A DNA stretch of 64,000 nt from the NCBI GenBank assembly GCA_026874595.1, contig CM049311.1:43837676-43901675 (forward strand). Direction: 5' to 3'. A model generated the notes under the pieces. It was not told the DNA's origin. It ran no database searches and saw only the letters and a program-made list of their open reading frames with translations. This stretch comes from Sipunculus nudus (taxonomy: Eukaryota > Annelida > Sipuncula > Golfingiida > Sipunculidae). Below are positions 10,658-22,168 of the stretch, one piece after another (position 1 is the stretch's first letter; every line of letters begins with the position of its first letter). The translations under genes were made by a program, and so were the position numbers.

Positions 10658-12108
10658 AACTGAAATTTAAGTTAAAATATTAGAATTTCTGCAATCATTA
10701 TATATCCAGGGTGTAGCTCATATTGGGTCATATTATGCATACACATATATTCTATTATTTTTATATCACAAATGTTTAAACAGAATTTAAAAGAAAATAA
10801 TGAAACCACATGGCATCTACAAGATTATTCCTTGAATCACTGTTAAAAAGTTTTGCACATTGGAGTTTTCAGTACATGCTTAATTTTATTCACTGAAATA
10901 AAATAAAAGATTCAGTAAATTTGATATAATAACACATCTTTTCAAATAAAGTATACACACTGTTGGTTGAATGAGGGACAAACAATATCATTGTGCAAAT
11001 TACTATCTCAGCTTTAATTTATTAGTGGAATTAATAGTCAATTTCACACCTGGTGAAGTTTTTACTCTTCTGAAGTAAGGAATTACTTATCTGATGAAAA
11101 TCCACACTTTCATAGCAATACACCACTTTGTGGACACAATTTAATGTGCACTTTAAGCATTGTAACCCTGGTGGTACAATACAAAATTTAAAATGTAGCA
11201 TAGCCTAGATTAAAAATGATGTATACAGAAAATAATAACATATTAACAATAATCATCTTGTTCATGCACCACCTGGTTGGGGGGGGGGGGGGGGAAGCCT
11301 GCAGGTAGTGACCAAGCTGAGCCAAGGCAAGCTGCCTGGGGTGGGTTACATAATGCAAGTGAAGGCTGTACTACTAGGTGGGCTAGATGTAAACAACACT
11401 TGACATTGTGTATAAAAACTTGAATAAAAGGTAACCTTTTCAATCAATTCCTTTGAAATTTCAGGTTTTAAAAGATTAAATCCTTATATATATATGCTGT
11501 GAAAATAAAATCAACAGTGCTTACAGGGAAAAAACGTGCTATTGCCAAAGTTGGACAAAATTTAAGGTACTGATTTTTTATTTATGCTAATAACTTGGAA
11601 AATTTGCAAAATTCAGATCTAATTTTGGGTAAACAATTGAATCTTGATTAAATAAAGTTATATTCCTGAAAAAAGTCTAGCTTCAGCAATTCTCATGTTA
11701 GGTGAGTAAATATATTTCCTGATTTTTTAAAAATTGCATTATATTTTGGCCCATAACTTCAAAATAAGACCCAACACTGACCTAATTTTTTGTATGTTCA
11801 TAGAAAATGTATGGAAGAATATGAATACTAAATATGATCAAAAGCAGATCAGTGGTTTTGATATTAGGCAGCCTTGAAGTGTAACAATGGCTTTTCATGG
11901 AAAACGGAGGTTTTTTCTTAAAACTCTTGAAGGAACGAATTCCTAATGATCCAATTTTCGGTATAGTAGGAGATCTTGGGGACATCTAATGGTATGCAAA
12001 ATTTTAGAACTGTAGGTCCAACAGTTTTAAAACGTGCCCTGTTAACGGACGGACGGACGGACAAAGGACCACAACTATAGCTCAGATGACTTATAGTCAG
12101 CTGAGCTA
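10658..12108 (+). repeat. Family A core and 3' end
   Basis: 10658-11880 is closely similar to 3496-4720 of the element at 2437-5663. It continues through the module ATTAGGCAGCCTTGAAGTGT, a GACGG microsatellite (12049-12064) and ends in the terminal hairpin TAGCTCAGATGACT / AGTCAGCTGAGCTA at 12078-12108. The 5' end is missing; the copy abuts family E. Confidence 0.75.
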
Positions 12109-12384
12109 AAACCAGATCAGTGGTTTTTATATTAGGCAGCCTTGAAGTGTGACAGTGGGTTTTTAATAGTAAATTTTCTAAATATCTCAAAGGAATGAAG
12201 TCCTAGTGACCCAATTTTCAGTATGGAAGGAGATTTTTTTACATCTAACTGTATGCAAATTTTTGGATGAGTAGGTGAATGGTTTCAAAATGTGCCCTGT
12301 TAACAGACGGACTGATGGACAAAGGACGGAAGACGGACAAAGGACCATGACTATAGCTCAAATGACTTATAGTCAGCTGAGCTA
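12109..12384 (+). repeat. Second family A 3' module, tandem to the first
   Basis: Directly after the hairpin at 12108 the same 3' module recurs (GGCAGCCTTGAAGTGTGACA and following) and ends in another hairpin at 12354-12384. The head-to-tail repetition of a terminal hairpin fits rolling-circle concatemers or a later unequal exchange. Confidence 0.7.
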
Positions 12385-13950
12385 AAAATGGACAGAAAAT
12401 AAAAATTTCAGGATTCATAGGAGACCTGCCCAAAACCCTTCTGGATTTCACAATAGAGGGTTCAAAGAAAATGGATACAATTTTTACCCTGTCTGTCTTG
12501 GTTCTGGTCCATAGCTTGCAGAATACAGGTCACTATGACCCAATTTCATGTTTCCAAGGAGAATTGCCAAGGACTCCCCTGAATGTCATGAAAGAAGAGT
12601 CTAGGGCTAATGAATACAATTTGGGCCCTGTCTGACTGCTCAAAATTATGCATTTGGCCAGTAGAACCTCTCTGGCGTTGGTGTTAGAAGATTCTGGACT
12701 TAACAGACAATTTGTACCTGTCTGACAATCATGGTGTTCATATGACATCTTTTTCCTATATGTCACAGAATATAGGTCACAGTGACCTAATTTCAGGTTT
12801 CCAAGGACATTTACCTAGGGGCTCCCTAAATGTCTTGTGAGAGGATTCTAGTCCAAATGGATACAATTTGTGCCCTGTCTGACTGTCTAGGTGCTCAAAA
12901 TCAAGTTTTTCAGCCCATAAGTCACAGAATATAGGTCACCATGACCTAATTTCAAGTTTCTAAGGAGATTAGCCTATGAACTCCCTGGATGTACAGTGAG
13001 AAGTTTCTAGGTCTATGATTTGTGCCCTGTTAATGGACGGAGGGCCGGACAGCCAGAAGGCCAGACAACATGACGGATGCCGAACAAAGGGTAATCACTA
13101 CAGCTCAGATGACTTACTGGTGCCACAAGTCTTCAGGGACTGATGAAACCCAGGAGATTTGCCCAGAACCTCCCAGGATGTTGCGTTTGAAGAAACTAGG
13201 CCTAACATATACAATTTGTGCCCTGCCTGACTGTCTGGGTGCTCATAATCATACTTTTGGCCAGTTGCTCAAAAAATGGGTAATCATGACCTTATTTCAG
13301 GTTTCCAAGGAGATTTACCGAGGACCTCCCTAAATGTCATGTTATGAGATCCTAATGCAAATGGATACAATTTGTGCCCCGTCTGACTGTCTCGGTGCTC
13401 AAAATCATGTTTTCAGCCATTAGTTCACAGAATATAGATCACCATGAAATAATTGCAGGTTTTCACTGAGATTTACCCAGGACCTCTCTGAATGTACAGT
13501 TAAAAGTTTCTAGGTCTTACAGTTTAGTACGGTTACAGTTTGTGCCCTGTTAACAGCCAGACTGCTATCAAAAATAGAGAAAAAAATTGCATAAAAATTA
13601 GAATACAGGTGGTGCTACTAGTCTTCAGGAAATGATGAATCACTAGATGATCAATTAAAAGAATCATGGCAAACAATGCATAAGTTATTCAGATACTGGA
13701 GCTTTTGTACCAAATTTTTAATTATTCTGAGGGTACAAACAGGCCAAATAACTCGGGGATATAGGTCAAAGTGACATATTTCAGGCTTCCAAGGAGATTT
13801 TTTATTGACCTCCCTGTATTTTTATTAGAAGTGTCTAGGTCCAATGGTTATGATTTGTGCCCTGCTAACCGACACTCAAACGGCATGACAGAGGGACGAT
13901 GGACAAAGAGTTATCACTTTAGCTCAAGTGACTTTCAGTCAGCCGAGCTA
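12385..13950 (+). repeat. Family A core of about 165-bp units, with 3' hairpin
   Basis: Diverged tandem units carry AATTTCAGGTTTCCAAGG, TCTAGG and ACAATTTGTGCCCTGTCTGA. The AATTTCAnGTTTCC motif recurs at about 12541, 12788, 12949, 13285, 13450 and 13785, giving steps near 165 or 335 bp. The same core is half of the 340-bp units at 28585-30490. A half hairpin at 13101-13117 is fused to a GGTGCCAC module start. The block ends in the hairpin TAGCTCAAGTGACT / AGTCAGCCGAGCTA at 13920-13950, 50 bp from the KCNQ splice donor. Confidence 0.7.
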
Positions 13951-13999
13951 AAAAAAGGTTAATGCAGATTACAGTTTATGAACTTCATTTGGCACTCAC

Positions 14000-14126
14000 C
14001 TATTATTGATATGGGTTTTCTTGCAAAACGTAATCGGCCACGAAGGCCCATATATTTACTCCTGCATCCTGCAGACCACAATCGTATGACATATTCCAGG
14101 CCAAAGAACACCACAAGAACAATTTC
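14000..14126 (-). CDS. KCNQ: KCNQ potassium channel exon, S2 to S2-S3 region (127 bp)
   Basis: Read on the minus strand this exon encodes 42 residues plus one base. It starts [20 protein letters not shown], continues through [14 protein letters not shown] and ends ARKPISII. This is the S2 segment and following linker of a KCNQ (Kv7) channel and looks closest to vertebrate KCNQ1. KCNQ subunits form tetrameric voltage-gated potassium channels in the plasma membrane. The acceptor is a pyrimidine tract ending CCAG just above 14126; the donor is GTGAGT at 13999-13994. From memory, vertebrate KCNQ genes also have a 127-bp exon here. The frame is open and residues are conserved, so purifying selection and a functional gene are likely. 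The next codon (expected Asp of S3) is split over the following intron and its exon lies outside the window. Confidence 0.95.
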
Positions 14127-14605
14127 CTGGAACAAGAAAGTTTAACCAGTGACACATGGCTCACAACACCCAGCGAAAAGCTTCTGGTATTGACAGTCTA
14201 CTAATCCAGTGATTTAGACAATCCCCATGGTATTTCTTCAAGAATAAATTTCCATTCATAACTGTTGGTACCAATCCTGAAGCTAATTTTCTCATTAATT
14301 TGCAAGATGAGAAATCAAGGTGGGATCAGGCTCAATATCATGTATAATTTTTTCACTCATTTTTGTTGTTGGGCTAAATTGCTAAGTATTTCATTGTGAT
14401 TAATAATAGGGCAAAAGATCATAATGCTCTGCTGATAAGCCCAACTGAGGAAATGAATAACAGCTCAAACTTATAGCGCAATGTGAGCTTTATAAAACGG
14501 GGGCAATTAAAGTGGTGCCATTTGCTTGGAATAAGCTATAATCACCAAAGCACAACACAATCCTTATGGGTCAAATAAAACAACAGATGCACCAGGAGAG
14601 ATGAA
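14127..14605. other. Unique intron sequence beside the S2 exon
   Basis: I recognise no repeat family here. On the minus strand it ends with a pyrimidine-rich tract (CTTTCTTGTTCCAG) that is the KCNQ 3' splice site. No RNA gene or coding segment was seen. Confidence 0.6.
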
Positions 14606-14606
14606 A

Positions 14607-14943
14607 CAAGGGACCCATGGGTCACTGTGCTCAGCTTAAGTTGACCTTAAACGTAAAAATCTAAAATAATGTCAAATGGAGATAAGGTCTAAGAGGAAAA
14701 GGTAATATAGGCCAGGGCTGGTTGACATGATTGGATGGTATTGATGAGTAAAAAATTGTTGCAAATAATATTTTATGACCATACCAAGCATTTTCTAATG
14801 ACAAACTGAAGCATGTTAGCAGTTTGTGAACATAAGATGTATATTATTACCATCATCATTGGTTGGCTTTTTGATAAATTGTTGACAGTTCAGTAGTTCA
14901 CAAATTTGTGCAATTGTATCTATTTTTTTTATAGTATATATAT

Positions 14944-14993
<50 letters not shown>

Positions 14994-15208
14994 TTATCTT
15001 ATTAAATATATATATATTTTTTTATATGAATGTATACAGCTGAAATATAATTAATGTCCCCAGTCCACAGGTGCAAGGACATGATGGTGGTTGTTGTGGG
15101 GGGGGGGGGGGGATGGGGAGGTGGGGGTGGATAATGGGAGTAATGATTTTCACTTAATTCAACAATGCTTACAGGAAAATATAGTTCATTCACAATTACT
15201 TCATATTT
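14607..15208 (+). repeat. Family A 5' fragment
   Basis: This begins CAAGGGACCCATGGGTCACT then GTGCTCAGCTTAAG after an A-rich flank. 14650-14930 matches 61620-61900 in another copy (TAATATAGGCCA, GCTGGCTTTTTGATAA). It contains a TA microsatellite and a G-run. No 3' hairpin was found before the next 5' end at 15212. Confidence 0.75.
14934..15017 (+). repeat. (TA)n microsatellite
   Basis: Nearly uninterrupted TA dinucleotides, with short AAA and TTTATTTATC interruptions, within the family A fragment. Confidence 0.9.
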
Positions 15209-15211
15209 AAA

Positions 15212-15400
15212 CAAGGCCTACAGGCTTAATGCAAACCTGTGCAATGGTTAATACACCAGGCATAATGCTTCAATGCTTGACCATTACTTTTCAATTATAT
15301 GAACAAAACAAGTACTACACATTTTGTACAAGAACCCATTAAAACAAACAAATTCCTGGAATTAATGTCCCCTGCTTTGGGCTCTTGTTGTTCTTCATGC
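15212..15400 (+). repeat. Family B-type 5' end
   Basis: Starts CAAGGCCTACAGGCTTAATG then CAAACCTGTGCAATG, matching the 5' ends at 22169, 34204, 40920 and 54942. After about 140 bp it departs from them and runs into GACA repeats, so here a common 5' end is joined to a different core. Confidence 0.75.
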
Positions 15401-17290
15401 TTGATGCGGACAGACAGACAGAGTGACAGACACACAGACAGAAGCCAGACAATCAAAAACCAATTCCAACGAAGGTGAGCATGAACGCAATCACTAACCA
15501 AAATTTGAATGAAATCGGAAAATATTTAGGAAAGTTATAGCACAGAAATGAAAACCTGATGGACTGACAGACAGAGTGACAGAAAGACAGACACCAGACA
15601 CTCCAAAACCAATCCAAACCAAGGTCAGCAAGAGAGCAATCACTGACACATATTTGAATGAAATTGGATAATATAGGATGGTTATTTCACGGAAAAAATC
15701 CTGATGGACAGAAAGACAAAGTGACAGACAGACTGACAGACAGACAGAAGCCAGACACTCATAAAAGCAATCCAAACCAAGGTATTCATGAGAGCAATCA
15801 CTGACCCAAATTTGAATAAAATCAGATAATATTTAGGAAAATTATCCCTCGTAAAAGAAAACCTGACAGACTGATAGGCAGTGTGACAGACAGACAGACA
15901 AACAGTAGCCAGATACTCCAAAACCAATCCCAATAAGCCAGACACTTCAAAAACAAATCCTAACCAAGGTCAGCATGAGAGCAATCACTGACCAAAATTT
16001 GAATGACATCAGATAATATTTAGGAAACTTATTGCAGGGAAATGAAAACCTGACATACAGACAGACAATGTGACAGACAGACAGACAAACAGTAGCCAGA
16101 TACTCCAAAACCTATCCCAACCAAGACATGCATTTGAGCAATGTCTGACCAAAATTTGAATTAAATTGGATAATATTTATGATAGTTTCTGCACGGAAAT
16201 GAAAACCTGACAGACAGACAGACAAAGTGACAGACAGACAGACAGCTAGACAGACCCTCATAAAAGCAATCCAAACCAAGATATGCATGAGAGCAATGTC
16301 TGACCCAAATTTGAATGAAATCAGATATTTAGAAAAGTTATCGCACGGAAATGAAAAAACCTGATGGACGGATGTACAGACAGACAGAGAGCTGGACAGA
16401 CGGACAGCTAGACAGACAGACTAGACGACCATAGGTTGAGGACTTGCTGGAAGTAGAAATAAGAAAGTCAAACTAACAGACAACAAGCAGCAGAAAGGCA
16501 GGGAACATTTGGAACTGGTCAAATGAACAGATATTTAGAAAAGTTATCGCACGGAAATGAAAAAACCTGATGGACGGACGTACAGACAGACAGAGCTGGA
16601 CAGACGGACAGCTAGACAGACAGACTAGACGACCATAGGTTGAGGACCTGCTGGAAGTAGAAATAAGAAAGTCAAACTAACAGACAACAAGCAGCAGAAA
16701 GGCAGGGAACGTTTGGTTGAGGACTTGCTGGAAGTAGAAAAAGAAAGTCAAACTAACAGACAACAAGCAGCAGAAAGGCAGGGAACATTTGGAACTGGTC
16801 AAATGAACAGATATTTAGAAAAGTTATCGCACGGAAATGAAAAAACCTGATGGACGGACGTACAGACAGACAGAGAGCTGGACAGACGGACAGCTAGACA
16901 GACAGACTAGACGACCATAGGTTGAGGACCTGCTGGAAGTAGAAATAAGAAAGTCAAACTAACAGACAACAAGCAGCAGAAAGGCAGGGAACATTTGGTT
17001 GAGGACTTGCTGGAAGTAGAAAAAGAAAGTCAAACTAACAGACAACAAGCAGCAGAAAGGCAGGGAATATTTGGAACTGGTCAAATGAACAGATATTTAG
17101 AAAAGTTATTGCACGGAAATGAAAAAACCTGATGGACGGACGTACAGACAGACAGAGAGCTGGACAGACGGACAGCTAGACAGACAGACTAGACGACCAT
17201 AGGTTGAGGACTTGCTGGAAGTAGAAATAAGAAAGTCAAACTAACAGACAACAAGCAGCAGAAAGGCAGGGAACATTTGGAACTGGTCAA
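15400..17290 (+). repeat. Satellite array with GACA/GGAC motifs, old and homogenised units
   Basis: Tandem units contain GnACGGAAATGAAAAnACCTG, then GACAGACAGAC words. Left units (about 15530, 15690, 15840, 16025, 16190) are diverged with steps of about 150-185 bp. Right units are nearly identical; GCACGGAAATGAAAAAACCT recurs at 16343, 16549, 16829 and 17111, with steps of 206, 280 and 282 bp. The longer steps come from an internal duplication of about 73 bp (GAGGACTTGCTGGAAGTAGA to GGCAGGGAA). Such tandem cores behind a conserved 5' end resemble bivalve pearl-type elements (inference). Confidence 0.8.
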
Positions 17291-18973
17291 ATGAACAACC
17301 CCTATTGTTGGGGAAACAGAAGCATATCTTTATGTGGTTATGCTGATTTTCAAAAGTTGCAGACAAGTCGCAGACGAGTAGAGAGACAAACAGACAGACA
17401 GACAGAAAAAAAAACTCCAGGTGAAGGTCATGTACTCATGCCATAAAGAACTGAAAGTATGAATAAAATAAGCCACATAAGTCTATTCGAATAAATCTTC
17501 ATATTTTGAATTTCAAGAATTGTTACTTATATTAGGTCACCATGGTAAGGGAAGAATATAACAGAGTAACCAAGAGGATAAATGCATTAAATCTAGTTTC
17601 AAAAGCTGCAATCAAAGTTGTGACACAGTTGATAGTTTTTGAGATATGGCACAATAATGATTACTGCAGTGCCATCTGGTGGTTATTTTCCAAAATAATA
17701 AAAGTAAGCTTCGAGATATTTTAATATAATGTTATTATTATTTTTATGTTCTTATTATTATTATTATTATTAATACAATATATATATATATATATATATA
17801 CAAACCAGATATCCATCCCTGATTTGACACACCCAACTGCATAATTTAGGATCCGTCCCTGATATTATAGCTGTGATTGTGTTTACCAGCAATCTCTGCA
17901 TTTAGTAACATTTTGGGGGAGCCTCTCTGTTTGTTTGTTTAAAGGGATTACCCTTTAGAACAGGTCATAAAGCTCTCAATGCAGGGAAATCCTCAAAGTA
18001 TATCCATACTAAGCATGAAAAGAGGCCACAACCAAAAACACATGTGGGATCAATCCCAACCAATAGTGCCGCTTCAAGGACCATCGTACACCCATAAAAC
18101 AGTGCTCCAACTGTCAAATGTAATGCTACTGCTGACATTAACTATCACATACTGCTGCCACTTATGGTCACGGCAATGGGATGTACTTTCTTTATTTGAA
18201 GAAAAACGATGCAAGATTTGACGAAACTTACAATAACATCACATAATGTGACCAAGAGTGTTAGATGCTATCAAATGGTAAAAACTATAGGTCTTCAGCA
18301 TGAAAAAAACAGTATTATAGGCGTTTCTTTGAATGGTCCCATGTTCTCGTTTGACAAGAAATGGTGCGAGATATGACAAGATATTCACTTTTGTCACTTA
18401 AAACTACTCAAGTGATTCTTGAACAATAGAAAAATAAAATCTCTAGCATGAAAATGACCAAGATATAGAAAATTGTTTGAAGTCTCAAATATTCTTATTT
18501 TGCGGGAGATGATACAAGATGAGGAGAGATTTGCGGTTTAATCATGTTCAGCTTCTGAAAAGCTACCAAATGCTGAAAACTACTGCTCTTTAGCATAAAC
18601 TGTGATCGAGTTATAAGCATTTCTGTGAAATCTCGTATTTTCTTGTTTTTTGGAAAATCTAGCTAGATTTGACAAGACTTGCAATGAATGACTTAAAATC
18701 AAGGGAATGCTACCTCGTGTAAAAAACTAGACCTCTGTATAAATATTAACAGAGATAGAAGCAAAAAACTTTATATTTTCAGTTTCCTAAGTTTCACCCC
18801 AAAATTTGGTACCCATGGTAACTGCAGCACAAAGCTTCATGTGCAGAGGAATAAGACAATTATCCTATTTTTTGATACAACAATAAAAATTGTGACATGT
18901 TTAATATTTTTTTAGATATTGCTGTAAAATGATATGCTTCAGTGTTTCACGCCTCCTGGTGGATATTTCCAAA
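17291..18973 (+). repeat. Weak diverged tandem repeats, origin unknown
   Basis: A module at about 17610-17690 (TTGTGACACAGTTGATAG to CCATCTGGTGGTTATTTTCC) is echoed at 18888-18970 (TTGTGACATGTTTAATA to CCTCCTGGTGGATATTTCC). Between them, repeats of roughly 130-150 bp contain words such as TTTGACAAGA and TCTAGCATGAAA. TAT and TA microsatellites lie at 17738-17801. No gene was recognised. Confidence 0.4.
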
Positions 18974-21501
18974 CAAGGGACCTATGGGTCACGACGCTCA
19001 GCTGTTATTTATGATAAAAAAATATTATTTAGAAATGAGGCACATGCTGGTTTTGTGTGGTAATAAATATAAGCTGTATTATGAATTGTTGTTGTTTAGC
19101 TTATGTATGATTTTGATAGTACCTTTGGAGACAGGGAAGAGGATTGATTTCATTTATTTTATTAACAAATGGAGTACTACTGTCACACAGATTTTGACTT
19201 GGCCATATAACTTATAAGCAGAACATATAATATAAGAGTTTAACTATTTATTAAAAAAATTACAAATATTGTCCCAAATATAATTTTTATTAAAAAAAAT
19301 AAGAGAATCATATGATTTTTTAAAATGAAATATAATTGATATGATTATTAAAATAATATTAAAGAATATATTCATGAATGCATTCATGAATACATTTTGA
19401 AAGTATTTGCATGAGTATTCATATACTTTCATTTTTACCTAAATTCCCATTCTTTATGCAAGAAATTTTATAATGGAGTACATAATCATATTCGTATTTA
19501 AATACAATTACAAAGTATTCGCACCATGTCTGGTATTTATTCAGTTTTCACCAAACAATGATGTTGAGAATCCAGAATATACAAAATTCACACATTTAAA
19601 TAATGATCATAAGTACCTGGTTTTATGGCTTTTATTTATATTAAAAAATAACTGTAAAAAATTCATTTTGGCCTAATTTCACATCAATGTACACACTAGA
19701 CACAGTAGGAATCTAGATTAATATTATCAACTGCATCTTTGTCTATCATTAATTTCCTTCATATAATCCTTAATGATTAGTAATGAATAATATGATTTAC
19801 TTCTTTATCATTAAAAATGAACTGAAAAATGCCATAAGTGACTGCATGGTGTTATTTGGAATATGTGACATTCTACCCATCGATACAAGATTCTTATATC
19901 ATCAGTAATTGCAAGTTAATTTGTTGTTATTATAAACTAACAAATTCCTTTTCTATTTTTCTTTAATTTGTTATTAAAAACCAATAAAAATTTATTAATT
20001 TATTGTTTATTGTTATGTTGTTGGTTAAAACTACTAGATGAGTTGGGTTGAACACCTGGATCAACTGTGGCTGGCCATCAGCTGCCTGGATTCTCCCCTC
20101 AAGCGTGCATAATTTGATGAAAGGTCAACAAGGTCAACATACAGGTGACTCAAGAGGGGCTGGAGAGAGCCAAAGTCTGACAGGGTCTCATAAAAAACAT
20201 TAATAAAAGCTACAATATTTGGCAAATTTCTTTCAGCTTTCTAAACTAAAAATCTGAAATCCTTATGTGTGCATGATATGAAAATTATATCAACAGTGCT
20301 CACGGGAAACAAACGTGCCATGGTCACAGTTGGGCAAAATTTAAGGTACTAATTTTATATTTATACTAATAACTTATAAAATTTGAAAAATTCAGAACTA
20401 ATTTTGGGTATTCAATTGAATCTTGATTAAATAATGTTACATCCCTGACAAAAAAGATCTCTAGCTTCAGCAATGCCCTTGTTAAGGGAGTAAATATATT
20501 TCTTGATTTTTTACAAAGTGCATTATGTTTGGGCCCATAACTTAAAAAAAATACACAATACTGACATCATTTCTGGCATGTGCATAGTGAATGTATAGAA
20601 AAATATGTATATTATATATGATCAAAGTCAGATCAGTGGTTTTGATATTAGGCAGTCTTAAAGTGTAACATTGGTTTTTAATGGAAAAATGAAGTTTTTC
20701 ATTGATATCTCGAAGGAATTAAGTTCTAGTGACCAAATTCTTGGCATGGTAGGGGATTTTGGAGAAATCTAACTGTATGCCAAATTTAAGGAACCTAGAG
20801 CTGAAGCTCGGGAGCTGAGCTCTAGCAAACTGCATAACACTAGCAATATGTGACATAGTGCTTGAAAACTTGAATTAAATCTACAGTTTTTGATCAACTG
20901 GTTTCAAATTTTTGGTGTTAACAGTTGAAATGCTAACAAAAACATGCTGTGAAAATTAAATCCACACCAGTTACAGCAAAAAAACGTGCCATGGTCAAAG
21001 TTGGGCAAAATTTAAGGTACCAATTTTTTATTTTTGCTAATATTTTTAAAAATTTCAAAGATTTTGATCTAATTTTGGGTATACAATTTAATTTTGATTA
21101 ATAAAAGTAATATTACTGGAAAAAAAGGGCTTAGCTTTAACAAGTTTTGTGTTAAGTGATAAAATTTCTTTTCTGATTATTTAAAAAAAATGCATTATGT
21201 TTGGGCCCATAACTTTTTTAAATTAAATAATACAGACCTAATTTCTGGCATGTACATAGGAATTATATTGAGTATTATTTATAGGAAATATGAGGAAAAA
21301 CAGATGAGTGGTTTTGATATTAGGCAGTCCTAAAAAGTGAAAATAGGTTTTTAATAAAAAATTGAGGTTTTTCCTTAATTTCTCAAAGGAATGAAGTCGC
21401 AAAGACCCAGTTTTCGGCTTGGTAGGAGATCTTGGGGACATCTAACATTATGCTGAATTTTGGATTCCTAGGTCTTACGGTTTCAAAACGTGCCACATCT
21501 A

Positions 21502-21545
21502 CGGACGGACGGACGGACGGACGGACGGACAGACGGACGGAGGAC
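21502..21545 (+). repeat. (GACG)n microsatellite before family A hairpin
   Basis: Eleven or so GACG/GACA/GGAC words, directly before the 3' hairpin of the element at 18974-21595. On the minus strand it gives meaningless proline/serine/arginine repeats. Confidence 0.85.
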
Positions 21546-21564
21546 GGACAATGGACCACGACTA

Positions 21565-21595
21565 TAGCTCAGATGACTTATAGTCAGCTGAGCTA
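21565..21595 (+). other. Family A 3' terminal hairpin
   Basis: Arms TAGCTCAGATGACT and AGTCAGCTGAGCTA with a TAT loop; 13 of 14 positions pair. AAAAA follows. Confidence 0.9.
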
Positions 21596-21603
21596 AAAAT
21601 GAA

Positions 21604-22165
21604 CAAATGACCCATGGGTCATGATGCTCAGCCGACTGACATGTTGACAATATGTCCTTGCACAGGAAACTAAGGTGGCATCATCATTCAAGCATATTAG
21701 CTTAAGTTCATCAAGACCCATTAGCACACCAAATTTGATGACAATCCAACCAGCCGTTCCTGGGGAAGCTGGCATTTTGTGTATATTTTGCATTATTTCT
21801 GGGGTGCTCAAACATTCCCCAAAACTCTGAGAATATAGGTCACTGTGACCCAATTTCAGGTTTCTGGGGAGAACTTTTGAGGAACTCTCAGGATGTCCAG
21901 TTAGAAGATTCTGGGCCCCATGGTTATGATTTGTGCCCTACTTTGGTATCAAATTTTCAATTATTCTGAGGTGTGCTTATAAGCCCCATAGCTCAGAAAA
22001 TATGGGTAACAGAGATCTTAATTCACATTTCCATGGAGACTTTTCACAGATCTCCCTGTATGTCAAGAAAGAAGATTCTAGGTCTAGTCATTATGATTTG
22101 TGCCTTATTATCAGATGACGGCATCTTTTAAGGTCTCAAAAATAGAGGAAAAATCGTAAATAATA
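21604..22165 (+). repeat. Family A 5' fragment (GCTCAGCCGACTGAC subtype)
   Basis: Starts CAAATGACCCATGGGTCATG then ATGCTCAGCCGACTGACATG, the same subtype as 53935. It runs through two ACCTAATTT/AATTCnnGTTTCC core units and ends at AATCGTAAATAATAAAA where a family B 5' end begins. No 3' hairpin. Confidence 0.75.
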
Positions 22166-22168
22166 AAA

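Larger units (their letters stand above)
18974..21595 (+). mobile_element. Family A element with both ends (2.6 kb)
   Basis: Starts CAAGGGACCTATGGGTCACG then ACGCTCAGCTG and ends with the family A hairpin at 21565-21595. The first 1.2 kb are paralogous to 52123-53100 and to 59847-61570 (AAGCTGTATTATGAATTGTT and following). The later part has the GGCAGTCTTAAAGTGTAACA module twice and a GACGG microsatellite at 21502-21542. It has no open frame beyond chance. It served as one of the empty-site references for the MITE at 59991-60413. Confidence 0.8.

Noticed and set aside
15295-15945. Minus-strand frames with CLSVCLSLCLSV repeats that look membrane-like
   Set aside because: They are translations of GACA satellite units; the apparent hydrophobic segments follow from the repeat.
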